This document shows positions 1-7,886 of a stretch of 36,121 bases of DNA, one piece after another. Made by a program: the position numbers and the translations under genes. Position 1 is the first letter of the stretch, and the number at the start of each line of letters is the position of its first letter. The DNA comes from Skermanella stibiiresistens SB22 (lineage in GTDB: Bacteria > Pseudomonadota > Alphaproteobacteria > Azospirillales > Azospirillaceae), in contig NZ_AVFL01000048.1 of assembly GCF_000576635.1 (NCBI RefSeq), positions 1-36,121 of the forward strand, in the 5' to 3' direction. The notes under the pieces are model-generated. The model saw only the letters and a list, made by a program, of their open reading frames with translations. It was not told the origin of the DNA and searched no databases.

Positions 1-135
1 GCTGACCTCGATGCCGCGGAAGGCCAGCATCTCCTCCACCATGCGAAGGCTCAACGGAAAGTGAAAGTACAACCACACCGTGTAGCTGATCAGCTCCGCA
101 GGGAAGCGGTGGCCGGCGTAGAGGGACTTCGTCAT
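1..135 (-). CDS. IS6-family transposase, N-terminal part
   Basis: The minus-strand frame starting with the ATG at 135-133 encodes 45 residues: a short leader followed by GHRFPAELISYTVWLYF and then MVEEMLAFRGIEVS. This is the N-terminal block of IS6-family DDE transposases, including the start of the helix-turn-helix. The gene at 35253 carries the same arrangement (GYRFPAEVIGYAVHLHF, MVEEMLAARGIEVS). The catalytic DDE residues lie outside the window, so it cannot be told whether the gene is intact. It reads out of the window and away from the island. Confidence 0.85.
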   Translation of the reverse strand, partial: MTKSLYAGHRFPAELISYTVWLYFHFPLSLRMVEEMLAFRGIEVS

Positions 136-198
136 GCCAGCTCATACCCGACCCATGCTGCTCTAGGCAACCCGCTCAGCCGCCAACTTGACGATGCC
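1..198 (-). mobile_element. IS6-family insertion sequence, cut by window edge
   Basis: This is the upstream end of a minus-strand insertion sequence that continues beyond base 1. It contains the first 45 codons of an IS6-type transposase. Its outer end is placed at 198 because bases 183-198, read on the minus strand, give GGCATCGTCAAGTTGG. That resembles the terminal repeats of the other IS copies at 28170 and 35191 (core GGCAYYGTCA). The element ends 28 bp beyond the stop of the ETF-QO gene and marks the left border of the catabolic island. No 8-bp target duplication can be tested because the other end is outside the window. Confidence 0.75.
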
Positions 199-226
199 GT
201 GTTGCCGACTGCGAACATGCCGCCCC

Positions 227-1876
227 TCACAGATTGGGATAGACCGGCCCCTCACCACCCTGTGGCGGCACCCAGTTGATGTTCTGGTTGGGGTCCTTGA
301 TGTCGCAGGTCTTGCAGTGGACGCAGTTCTGGGCGTTGATGACGAAGACGTCCTTGCCGTCCTTTTCCACCCACTCGTAGACGCCAGCCGGACAGTAGCG
401 TGTCGAAGGCCCGGCATAGACGTCGAGTTCGGAGGTTTTCTGCAGCTCCGGGATCTTCAGTTGCAGGTGGATCGGCTGGTCTTCCTCGTGGTTGGTGTTC
501 GACAGGAATACCGAGGACAGACGGTCGAATGTCAGCACGCCGTCGGGCTTCGGGTAGTCGATCTTCTTGTGCCGCGCGGCCGGCTCCAGCGACGCGGCGT
601 CGGTCTTGCCGTGGCGAAGCGTGAAGGGCGAGGTGCCGAAGATCTGGTTGATCCACATGTCGAGGCCACCGAGCGTCGCGCCGAGCGCCGTGCCGAACTT
701 CGACCAGAGCGGCTTGACGTTGCGCACCCGCTTCAAATCCTTGCCGATCAGACTGCCACGCCAGCCGTTCTCGATCTCCAGCGGCTCGTCATTGGCGCGA
801 CCGGCGGCGATGGCGGCGGCGAGACGATCGGCGGCGAGCATGCCCGAGAGCACGGCATTGTGGCTGCCCTTGATGCGGGGCACGTTGACGAAGCCGGCCG
901 AGCAGCCGATCAGCGCGCCGCCGGGGAAGGAAAGCTTCGGCACCGACTGGTAACCGCCCTCGGTGATGGAGCGGGCGCCGTAGGACAGGCGCTTGCCGCC
1001 CTCGAAGGTGCCGCGAATGGCCGGATGCGTCTTGAAGCGTTGGAATTCCTCGAAGGGGTAAAGGTAGGGGTTCTTGTAATTGAGGTGCACGACGAAACCG
1101 ACTGCGACCATGTTGTCTTCGAGGTGATAGAGAAAGGAGCCGCCGCCGGTTTTCATGCCGAGCGGCCAGCCGAAGTAGTGATGTACGAGGCCTGGCTTGT
1201 GGTTCTCGGGCTTGACCTGCCAGAGCTCCTTGAGGCCGATGCCGAACTTCTGCGGCTCGCGATACTTCTGCAGATCGAATTTCGCGATCAGTTGCTTGGC
1301 GAGCGAACCGCGCACGCCCTCGCCGATCAGCACATACTTGCCCATCAGCGCCATGCCGCGCGTGTAGTTCAGGCCCGGCTCGCCGCTGCGATCGATGCCC
1401 ATGTCGCCGGTGGCGACGCCAATGACGGCGCCGGCGTCGTTGTAAAGCAGTTCGGTTGCGGCAAAGCCCGGGTAGATCTCGACGCCCAGCGCTTCGGCAT
1501 GGCCGGCGAGCCAGCGACAGACATTTCCGAGCGAGACGATATAGTTGCCGTGATTGTTCATCAGCGGCGGCATGAAGGCATTCGGCAGACGCACGGAGCC
1601 GGCCGGACCAAGAAAGAGGAACTGATCGTCCGTCACTTCCGTCTTGAAGGGATGGTCGGCCTCCTCGCGCCAGCCTGGCAACAGCGCATCGATGCCAATG
1701 GGATCGACCACAGCGCCGGAGAGGATATGGGCGCCGACTTCCGCGCCCTTCTCGAGCACGACGACCGACAGTTCCGGGTTCACCCGCTTCAGCCGGATCG
1801 CCGCCGACAGGCCGGCCGGCCCCGCGCCGACGATGACGACGTCGAATTCCATGCTCTCGCGTTCGGGAAGGTCCAT
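227..1876 (-). CDS. Electron transfer flavoprotein-ubiquinone oxidoreductase (ETF-QO)
   Basis: This 549-residue protein accepts electrons from reduced ETF and passes them to ubiquinone at the membrane, linking acyl-CoA dehydrogenases to respiration. The N-terminal FAD-binding motif is VVIVGAGPAGL (G17-G22). The C-terminus has the four cysteines of the single 4Fe-4S cluster: one in RYCPAG (about 495) and three in CVHCKTC (518, 521, 524). Length is normal for the family. The chosen start gives MDLPERESMEFDVVIVG, which matches the usual N-terminus. An in-frame ATG at 1948 overlaps the stop of the hydratase gene (ATGA) and would add 24 unusual residues; it cannot be excluded. It is the last gene of the operon that begins at 7750. 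Its presence beside an acyl-CoA dehydrogenase suggests a dedicated electron outlet, although ETF itself is not encoded in the window. Confidence 0.95.
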   Translation of the reverse strand: MDLPERESMEFDVVIVGAGPAGLSAAIRLKRVNPELSVVVLEKGAEVGAHILSGAVVDPIGIDALLPGWREEADHPFKTEVTDDQFLFLGPAGSVRLPNAFMPPLMNNHGNYIVSLGNVCRWLAGHAEALGVEIYPGFAATELLYNDAGAVIGVATGDMGIDRSGEPGLNYTRGMALMGKYVLIGEGVRGSLAKQLIAKFDLQKYREPQKFGIGLKELWQVKPENHKPGLVHHYFGWPLGMKTGGGSFLYHLEDNMVAVGFVVHLNYKNPYLYPFEEFQRFKTHPAIRGTFEGGKRLSYGARSITEGGYQSVPKLSFPGGALIGCSAGFVNVPRIKGSHNAVLSGMLAADRLAAAIAAGRANDEPLEIENGWRGSLIGKDLKRVRNVKPLWSKFGTALGATLGGLDMWINQIFGTSPFTLRHGKTDAASLEPAARHKKIDYPKPDGVLTFDRLSSVFLSNTNHEEDQPIHLQLKIPELQKTSELDVYAGPSTRYCPAGVYEWVEKDGKDVFVINAQNCVHCKTCDIKDPNQNINWVPPQGGEGPVYPNL

Positions 1877-1944
1877 CTTTGTCAAAGCGCCTTTTCGAGT
1901 TCCGGGAGGATCACGAAGTTGTAGAAGCGTTTCGGGCAATGCGG

Positions 1945-2793
1945 TCATGTCCAGCGCGCCTCCGCCGCCATCGCGACCGGACCATTCTCCGCGGCCGCCC
2001 ACAGGGAGAGCCCGTCATCGGTGCCGCGGGCATGCAGCCCAAACGGTGTCCCATCGAAAAGGGGCGACTGGCTGCGAAATGAGAATCGAAGCGGCGGAAC
2101 GCCCCGGAGCTCGGTGGCAAGCATGCAAAGCAGCGTGGCTTGCAGAGGGCCGTGCACGACGAGGCCCGGATAACCCTCTTCGGTCATCGCATAGGCCCGG
2201 TCGTAATGGATGCGATGCCCGTTGAAGGTCAGCGCCGAATAACGGAAGAGCACCGTGGCCGCCGGCTCGAAGCGTCGCCGATGCTCGCCCGCCTGTGCCG
2301 GTATGGGAGGCCGCCCCGCGGAGACGCGTGCGTTCCCGCGATAGACGATGTCCTGGCGCTCGGTGATCATTTCCTCCCCGGCGACCACGATCCGATGCTC
2401 CACCGCGACAAAGCACAGGATCCCGGCGCTTCCTTGTTTGACGGCGACATCGGCGATGCGGGATCGACGGGTAACCGTATCGCCAATACGCAGGGGCTTG
2501 TGAAAGACGAGGCTCCCGCCCGCCCACATCCGCCTCGGCAAAGGTACCGGTGGCAGAAAGCCGCCGCGCGCCGGATGGCCGTCCGCGCCAAGCGATGCCG
2601 TCGGCGCGGGCTGCTGGCCAAGGCAGAAGTGGATCATCGCCGGAGCGACATCGCCGCCGCGGAAATCACCCGTCAGGTTGAACGTGGCCGCAAATTTGCC
2701 CGCGAGTTCGACCGAAATGTCGGCATCCACGCTTTCCTCGCGGCCGACCCACGAGCGCAGGTGATCGGCGTCCAATGGAACGGATGGCGTCAT
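1945..2793 (-). CDS. MaoC/FAS1-like acyl-CoA dehydratase (mesaconyl-C4-CoA hydratase-like)
   Basis: This 282-residue double-hotdog protein is of the FAS1-like dehydratase/MaoC type that includes mesaconyl-C4-CoA and 3-methylfumaryl-CoA hydratases. The diagnostic stretch is FRYSALTFNGHRIHYDRAYA, followed by GLVVHGPLQATLL in the C-terminal hotdog. The N-terminal half carries RMWAGGSLVFHKPLRIGD. The family hydrates enoyl-CoA thioesters. The ATG start (2793) overlaps the stop of the CoA-transferase gene (ATGA), so the two are translationally coupled. Pairing with a class III CoA-transferase is the arrangement known from mesaconyl-CoA transferase/hydratase pairs. The exact acyl group is not known; a branched or dicarboxylic acyl-CoA is plausible. 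Confidence 0.85.
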   Translation of the reverse strand: MTPSVPLDADHLRSWVGREESVDADISVELAGKFAATFNLTGDFRGGDVAPAMIHFCLGQQPAPTASLGADGHPARGGFLPPVPLPRRMWAGGSLVFHKPLRIGDTVTRRSRIADVAVKQGSAGILCFVAVEHRIVVAGEEMITERQDIVYRGNARVSAGRPPIPAQAGEHRRRFEPAATVLFRYSALTFNGHRIHYDRAYAMTEEGYPGLVVHGPLQATLLCMLATELRGVPPLRFSFRSQSPLFDGTPFGLHARGTDDGLSLWAAAENGPVAMAAEARWT

Positions 2794-3920
2794 CGCCCTG
2801 TCTTCCCGTCGCCCGCCGGCGCCGCAAGCTGTCCGAGCGCGGGCACCGGCCCATGGCGGCGCTCCGCCCCCTTGAAGATCGGCGCGGGCGCGGGATAGGA
2901 TACTGGGCCGTCCGGGGTCTCGACGGTGATGCGCCGCAGATGCGGATGACGGGACAAAGCCGCCATGTCGTTGACGGCGGCGAAGGCGACATCCGCCTCG
3001 GCTAGGCGCGACTCGGCTTCGACCGCTGGCACGGTCGCGAAGACGGCCGCCACCAGCGCATCGGTCTCGACGCGGTTGCGCACCCGCATGACGTTTGTCG
3101 CGAAGCGTGGATCGTGGGCCATCTCCGGCTTCGCGAGAAAGACGGTCGCGAACTTTCGCCATTCGCGGTCGCTTTGGATCGAGATCAGCATATCCGTTCC
3201 GTCGCGCGTCGAGAACACGCCGTAAGGCGCGATGGAGACATGCGCGAGCCCAATCCGCTTGGGAGGCCGGCCGCCCTCCTGTAGCAGCAGCGGCACAGTC
3301 AGCCAGTCGGCCATGACGTCGAACATCGACAGACGAATGTCAGCGCCCACGCCCGTGACGGACCGGCCAATCAACGCTTCGAGGATGGCGCTGTGCGCCG
3401 TCGCGCCGGTTGCGATATCGACAATCGAAATGCCGACCCTGGCGGGCGCCTCAGGTCCCCCCGTCACGGAAGATAGTCCCGACTCGGCCTGGATCAGCAG
3501 GTCGTAGGCCTTGCGATCGGCGTAAGGCCCGGTTTCGCCGTAGCCGCTGATCGAACAGACGATCAGCCGCGGATAGGTCTTGCGCAGTGCGGACGACGCG
3601 AAGCCCATGCGATCCAGCGCACCCGGCTTCAGGTTCTGGACGAGAATGTCCGCCTGACCCAGCAGGTCGGCCAGGTGCGCCCGGCCCTGTGTCGAAGCGA
3701 GATCGAGGATCCTGGAGGACTTGCCCCGGTTCAGCCACACGAAATAGCTGCTCTGGCCGCCGATCACCGCATCATCGTAGCCACGGGCGAAATCGCCCTC
3801 GGGACGCTCGATCTTGATCACCTCCGCACCGGCATCCGCGAGCCTCGACGTACAAAAGGGAGCAGCCACAGCCTGCTCGATGGCGACGACCTTGAGGCCT
3901 TTGAGGGGAAGGTGGTCCAT
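2790..3920 (-). CDS. Class III CoA-transferase (CaiB/BaiF family)
   Basis: This 376-residue protein moves CoA between acyl groups through an aspartyl-CoA thioester. Family hallmarks are the opening LKGLKVVAIEQAVAAPF, the segment GAEVIKIERPEGDFAR, LNRGKSS, and GYGETGPYADRKAYDLL, whose aspartate (D140) is the expected nucleophile. The length is slightly short for the family (about 380-430) but the fold appears complete. Its ATG shares a base with the stop of the acyl-CoA dehydrogenase gene (TGATG) and its own stop overlaps the hydratase start. It probably activates the acid made by the aldehyde dehydrogenase of this operon, using CoA from the downstream thioester product. Donor and acceptor are unknown. 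Confidence 0.92.
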   Translation of the reverse strand: MDHLPLKGLKVVAIEQAVAAPFCTSRLADAGAEVIKIERPEGDFARGYDDAVIGGQSSYFVWLNRGKSSRILDLASTQGRAHLADLLGQADILVQNLKPGALDRMGFASSALRKTYPRLIVCSISGYGETGPYADRKAYDLLIQAESGLSSVTGGPEAPARVGISIVDIATGATAHSAILEALIGRSVTGVGADIRLSMFDVMADWLTVPLLLQEGGRPPKRIGLAHVSIAPYGVFSTRDGTDMLISIQSDREWRKFATVFLAKPEMAHDPRFATNVMRVRNRVETDALVAAVFATVPAVEAESRLAEADVAFAAVNDMAALSRHPHLRRITVETPDGPVSYPAPAPIFKGAERRHGPVPALGQLAAPAGDGKTGR

Positions 3921-5083
3921 CAGAACGACCTTGGCAGGCCGAGGACATGCTCGGCGACATAGGAGAGTATGAGGTTCGTCGAGATCGGGGCGACCTGATA
4001 GAGGCGCGTCTCGCGGAACTTGCGCTCGACATCATATTCCGCGGCGAAACCGAAACCGCCGTGGAACTGGATACAGGCATTGGCCGCCTCCCATGACGCC
4101 TTGGCGGCCAGGAGCTTCGCCATGTTGGCCTGCGTGCCGCAGGGCTGGCCGACGTCGTAGAGACGGCAGGCCTCGAAGCGCATCAGGTTCGCCGCCTCGA
4201 CCTCGATGAAGCTTTCGGCGATCGGAAACTGCACGCCCTGGTTCTGCCCGATCGGCCGCCCGAAAACCGTACGCTCCTTGGCATAGGCCGACACCTTATC
4301 GATGAACCAGTATCCATCGCCGATGCATTCGGCGGCGATCAGCGCGCGTTCGGCATTCAGGCCGGTCAGGATGTATTTGAATCCCTGCCCTTCCTCGCCG
4401 ATGAGGTTCTCGACGGGGATTTCGAGGTCGTCGAAGAACAGTTCATTGGTTTCGTGATTGACCATGTTGGAGATCGGCTGGACGGTCATTCCCTTGCCGG
4501 TCGCCTCCCTGATGTCGACGATGAAGATCGACATGCCTTCCGACTTCTTTTTGACCTGATCGAGTGGCGTGGTGCGTGCGAGAAGGATCATGAGGTCGGA
4601 ATGCTGGACACGCGAAATCCAGACCTTTTGCCCGTTGATCACGTAGCGGTCACCCTTCCTGACCGCGGTCGTCTTGATCTTCGTCGTGTCCGTACCGGCG
4701 GTCGGCTCGGTCACGGCCATCGACTGCAACCGCAGTTCGCCCGTCGCGATCTTCGGCAGGTAACGCTGACGCTGTCCCTCGGAGCCGTGCCGGATCAGGG
4801 TGTTCATGTTGTACATCTGGCCGTGGCAAGCACCCGAATTGCCGCCGGAGCGATTGATTTCCTCCATGATCACGGAGGCCTCCGTCAATCCGAGGCCCGA
4901 CCCGCCATACGCTTCCGGAATGAGGGCCGCCAGCCATCCGGCCTTGGTGAGGGCATCCACGAATTCTTCCGGATAGGCCAGCTTCTCATCGATCCTCCGG
5001 TGATAGTCCGGGGGAAACGAGGCGCAGAGATCACGCACGGCGTCCCTGATATCCTGATACTCATGATCGCGCGTCGTCAGCAT
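3920..5083 (-). CDS. Acyl-CoA dehydrogenase
   Basis: This 387-residue flavoprotein of the short/medium-chain acyl-CoA dehydrogenase fold oxidises an acyl-CoA to the 2-enoyl-CoA and reduces ETF. Visible landmarks are the N-terminal helical domain (IPEAYGGSGLGLTEAS), the FAD-binding block MAVTEPTAGTDTTKIKTTA, KVWISRVQHSD, KERTVFGRPIGQNQGVQ, and the C-terminal GGFGFAAEYDVERKFRETR. In that last motif E349 sits at the position of the catalytic base of medium-chain enzymes. The gene is 41 bp downstream of the aldehyde dehydrogenase and overlaps the CoA-transferase gene by one base. The substrate cannot be assigned from sequence. Confidence 0.94.
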   Translation of the reverse strand: MLTTRDHEYQDIRDAVRDLCASFPPDYHRRIDEKLAYPEEFVDALTKAGWLAALIPEAYGGSGLGLTEASVIMEEINRSGGNSGACHGQMYNMNTLIRHGSEGQRQRYLPKIATGELRLQSMAVTEPTAGTDTTKIKTTAVRKGDRYVINGQKVWISRVQHSDLMILLARTTPLDQVKKKSEGMSIFIVDIREATGKGMTVQPISNMVNHETNELFFDDLEIPVENLIGEEGQGFKYILTGLNAERALIAAECIGDGYWFIDKVSAYAKERTVFGRPIGQNQGVQFPIAESFIEVEAANLMRFEACRLYDVGQPCGTQANMAKLLAAKASWEAANACIQFHGGFGFAAEYDVERKFRETRLYQVAPISTNLILSYVAEHVLGLPRSF

Positions 5084-5124
5084 TCACGTCACTCCGATGT
5101 CTTGAATTCGCCGGCGGGCCGCGC

Positions 5125-6612
5125 TCAGCGGAGCACGAAGGGATTGGCGATCCCCTCGGCCAGATTGATCCAGACGCATTTCGTCTGCAGATATTCATCG
5201 ATCGCCGCCTGGCCGCTCTCGCGGCCGATGCCGCTCATCTTGTAGCCGCCGAACGGCGCCATGAAGCTGACGGCGCGGTAGGTGTTGACCCAGACCGTTC
5301 CGGCCCGAATCCTGTCCGCCATGGTAAGGGCGCGGCGGATGCTGGAGGTCCAGACGCCCGACGCGAGACCGTAGAGGGTGTCGTTGGCGATCTCGATCGC
5401 CTCGTCCTCATCCTCGAAGGGAATGATCGAGAGGATGGGGCCGAAGACCTCCTCACGGGCGATCCGCATGGAATTGGACACGCCGCCGAAAATCGTCGGT
5501 TCCACGAACCAACCCTTGCCCAACCCCGGATCGTCTGGCGTTCCGCCGCCAAGCAGGCATCGCGCTCCCTCGTCACGCGCCACATCCATGTAGTCGAGGA
5601 TTTTTTCGCGCTGCGCCAGCGTCGTCACCGGGCCGACCTGCGTCGTCGCCTCCATCGGATCACCGAGGCGCGCGGCGCGGGCGAAATCGACCACCCTCGC
5701 GGAGACCTCGTCATGGACCGAGCGCTGCACCAGCAGGCGCGCACCGGCGATGCAGGTCTGGCCGGAAGCGGCGAAGATGCCCGAGATCGCGCCCTTCACC
5801 GCGTCATCAAGGTTGGCATCGGCGAAAACGATGTTGGGTGACTTGCCGCCCAGTTCGAGGGTCACATGCTTCAAACCCTTCGCGGCCCCCGCATAGATTG
5901 CCGCTCCAGTCGCATCGCCCCCTGTGAACGCGATCTTGGCGACCATGGGATGCCGCGTGAGCGTCGGGCCGATCTCATGACCGTAACCGGTCACCGTGTT
6001 GATCACGCCATCTGGGAAGCCGGCTTCGCGAACGAGGTCCATCAGCGCCAGCGTGGAACAGGAGGTGTGCTCGGAAGGCTTGATGACGACGGTGTTGCCC
6101 GCCGCGAGCGCCGGCGCGAGCTTCCATGTCAGCAAGAGAAGGGGCGAATTCCACGGCGTGATCGCCACGACGACGCCGAGCGGCTCGCGTTTGGTGTAGG
6201 AAAACAGGTCGGCTTTGTCCATCGGCAGGACGCCTCCCTCGACCTTGTCGGCAAGTCCGCCGAAATAATGGAACCATTCGGGGATGTACCGGCACTGGCC
6301 GACCATCTCGGCATGGAGTTTGCCGTTGTCGCGCGTCTCGATCGCGGCGAGTTTTTCGGCGTCGCGCGTGATCAGATCCCCAAGACGCCTCAGGAGCTTT
6401 CCCCGGGCAGTGGCCGACATCGTCGCCCACGGTCCCCTGACAAAGGCGCGATGAGCCGCCTCGACCGCCGCCTCCGCATCGTCGACACCACAATGCGGCA
6501 CTTCCGCCCAAGGCTCCGCATCGAACGGATTGATCGAAGCGAGCCAGCGGTTGGTGACGCTCTCGACGGCCTTGCCGTCGACGACGTTACGGAAGCGTGC
6601 GAGTTCGGTCAT
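5125..6612 (-). CDS. NAD(P)-dependent aldehyde dehydrogenase
   Basis: This 495-residue aldehyde dehydrogenase oxidises an aldehyde to the acid. The catalytic residues are in place: Asn155 in ITPWN, Glu253 in TLELGGKSPN and Cys287 in SGQTCIAG. The cofactor-binding lysine is in VVIKPSEHT. Start ATG at 6612 gives MTELARFRNVVDGK and the usual family length. The open frame continues upstream but that part overlaps the decarboxylase gene and does not look coding. The gene lies 14 bp after the decarboxylase beta-subunit gene, so the aldehyde released by the decarboxylase is the likely substrate. A second, broken aldehyde dehydrogenase gene lies at 24395. Confidence 0.95.
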   Translation of the reverse strand: MTELARFRNVVDGKAVESVTNRWLASINPFDAEPWAEVPHCGVDDAEAAVEAAHRAFVRGPWATMSATARGKLLRRLGDLITRDAEKLAAIETRDNGKLHAEMVGQCRYIPEWFHYFGGLADKVEGGVLPMDKADLFSYTKREPLGVVVAITPWNSPLLLLTWKLAPALAAGNTVVIKPSEHTSCSTLALMDLVREAGFPDGVINTVTGYGHEIGPTLTRHPMVAKIAFTGGDATGAAIYAGAAKGLKHVTLELGGKSPNIVFADANLDDAVKGAISGIFAASGQTCIAGARLLVQRSVHDEVSARVVDFARAARLGDPMEATTQVGPVTTLAQREKILDYMDVARDEGARCLLGGGTPDDPGLGKGWFVEPTIFGGVSNSMRIAREEVFGPILSIIPFEDEDEAIEIANDTLYGLASGVWTSSIRRALTMADRIRAGTVWVNTYRAVSFMAPFGGYKMSGIGRESGQAAIDEYLQTKCVWINLAEGIANPFVLR

Positions 6613-6626
6613 CACGGGCCTCGTCT

Positions 6627-7214
6627 TCAGATCGGCTGGTAGCCAAGGGCCGCCCGGAAGCGGTTCTTGATATGGACGCCGTCGCGGGGCGGCAGGACTC
6701 GCGGGAGGTTTTCCGGCTTGATCTTCAGCGTCGCGAGTTTCAGGCCGTCCCGGGCGGCGACCCTCGCCTTCAACGCGTCGACGCCGGCCATCTCCGTGAT
6801 TTCCCCAGTCCACGAGAAGCCGCAGGATGCCGCGACCTTGTCGAGGCTGATGCCCCGTCCGGCATGGCTTTCCTGCATGCCCGTCTCACCGAAGTGGCCA
6901 TTATCGAGAACGGCGATCGTCAGATTGGCCGGCCTGCGCAGCGCGATGGTCGCCAGCGCGCCGAAGCCCATGAGCATCTCCCCATCGCCGGTGATGACCA
7001 GGACGGACTTCCCGGGCTGCGCCGTGGCGAGCCCCAGGCCGACCATCGCCGCACTGCCCATCGCGGCCCAGAGATAGTAGTTGTTGTCATGGTCTCCCGC
7101 CGCCATGACGTCATAGGAGGCGGAACCGAGGCCGGTGACGACGAGCAGGTCCTGGCGATCCGCGAGCAGGCGGCGGACGACCTCGCGCCGGTCGAGCGGG
7201 CCACCCTTTGTCAC
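6627..7214 (-). CDS. ThDP-dependent 2-oxoacid decarboxylase, beta (PP-domain) subunit
   Basis: This 195-residue protein is the pyrophosphate-binding half of a split thiamine-diphosphate enzyme, like the ComE subunit of sulfopyruvate decarboxylase or the C-terminal half of phosphonopyruvate decarboxylase. The ThDP/Mg motif begins at GDGEMLMGFGAL (76-78) and ends at the asparagine of VLDNGHFGETG (N105). Upstream is YYLWAAMGSAAMVGLGLA. The start is taken as the GTG at 7214, which overlaps the stop of the alpha gene (GTGA); a GTG three codons upstream is possible. The longer frame running to 7763 in this phase is only a shadow of the alpha gene. With the alpha subunit it should convert a 2-oxoacid to an aldehyde plus CO2. 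Confidence 0.88.
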   Translation of the reverse strand: MTKGGPLDRREVVRRLLADRQDLLVVTGLGSASYDVMAAGDHDNNYYLWAAMGSAAMVGLGLATAQPGKSVLVITGDGEMLMGFGALATIALRRPANLTIAVLDNGHFGETGMQESHAGRGISLDKVAASCGFSWTGEITEMAGVDALKARVAARDGLKLATLKIKPENLPRVLPPRDGVHIKNRFRAALGYQPI

Positions 7215-7750
7215 TTCACCCACTTCTTTTCTCCGATCAGGCGTTGTCCGAGCAGTACGGCACAGGAGGAATTGCCGTTGAAAGCCATGGTGGCGGCGCC
7301 ATGCAGAAGCGGCGCGACGTCCTTCGGATCGTCCGCCCGCCATGTCATCACGCCCATCAAGTTGAGTGACCTTTCCGTCGCCTGTCCCATCGGGTTCTGC
7401 CAGCCGTTGAACTCGGCCCAGTCGCCGCGCATGGTCACGACCATCAGGAGCGGAAACTGCGCGCAGACCTGCAGCGCCAGCGTGTTGATGCAATTGCCCA
7501 CGCCACTCGACTGCAGGAGAAGAGCGCCCCGCTCCCCGCCCAACCAGGCGCCGGCGAGATAACCGATGCCTTCCTCCTCGGTCGTCAGGACGACGGAATG
7601 GATCGTATCGTCGGCCTCCGACAGTCGGATGGCGGTCGAGTGACCGGCATCGGGAACGTAGACGACATGTTTGACGTCGTGGTCCTTCAGGACGCGGAAA
7701 ACATCGTCCTGCCAGCCCGTCCCGGATGCGCCTTGGAGCGCCGCTTCCAT
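7211..7750 (-). CDS. ThDP-dependent 2-oxoacid decarboxylase, alpha (PYR-domain) subunit
   Basis: This 179-residue protein is the pyrimidine-binding half of the same split decarboxylase (ComD-like). It shows VYVPDAGHSTAI near the N-terminus, the glutamate cluster TTEEEGIGYLAGAW (E58-E60, one of which should activate the thiamine ring), and LLLQSSGVGNCINTL. The ATG at 7750 is preceded by GGAGGAAAAAT, a strong ribosome-binding site, and is the first gene of the operon. Related enzymes act on sulfopyruvate or phosphonopyruvate, but neither substrate is proven here. It is transcribed away from the LysR gene at 7887, which probably controls it. Confidence 0.88.
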   Translation of the reverse strand: MEAALQGASGTGWQDDVFRVLKDHDVKHVVYVPDAGHSTAIRLSEADDTIHSVVLTTEEEGIGYLAGAWLGGERGALLLQSSGVGNCINTLALQVCAQFPLLMVVTMRGDWAEFNGWQNPMGQATERSLNLMGVMTWRADDPKDVAPLLHGAATMAFNGNSSCAVLLGQRLIGEKKWVK

Positions 7751-7886
7751 ATTTTTCCTCCACGGTTCGCTAAGTTCCGCCCTTCACTTACAGAACCCCG
7801 AGCGATAACGTAAAATTCAATTATTCGAAAAGAGATATACAGATGTTTTATAGCTTGATAGGTTTGGACGGGAGAGGAGGCTGGGC
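7751..7886. promoter_or_regulatory. Divergent promoter region with candidate LysR (Nac-type) site
   Basis: This 136-bp gap separates the decarboxylase operon (minus) from the first LysR gene (plus). Its centre (about 7800-7860) is strikingly AT-rich against GC-rich neighbours, as expected for promoters. It contains ATA-N9-TAT at 7837-7851, the form of site described for Nac-type LysR proteins, and ATAA-N12-TTAT at 7805-7824. In AT-rich DNA such matches can arise by chance, so the individual sites are tentative; the regulatory role of the gap is more secure. Confidence 0.5.

Noticed and set aside
188-1924. Long plus-strand open frame of 578 codons opposite the ETF-QO gene
   Set aside because: It is the antisense shadow of ETF-QO in GC-rich DNA; its translation has no recognisable domain, while the minus strand encodes a complete conserved protein.
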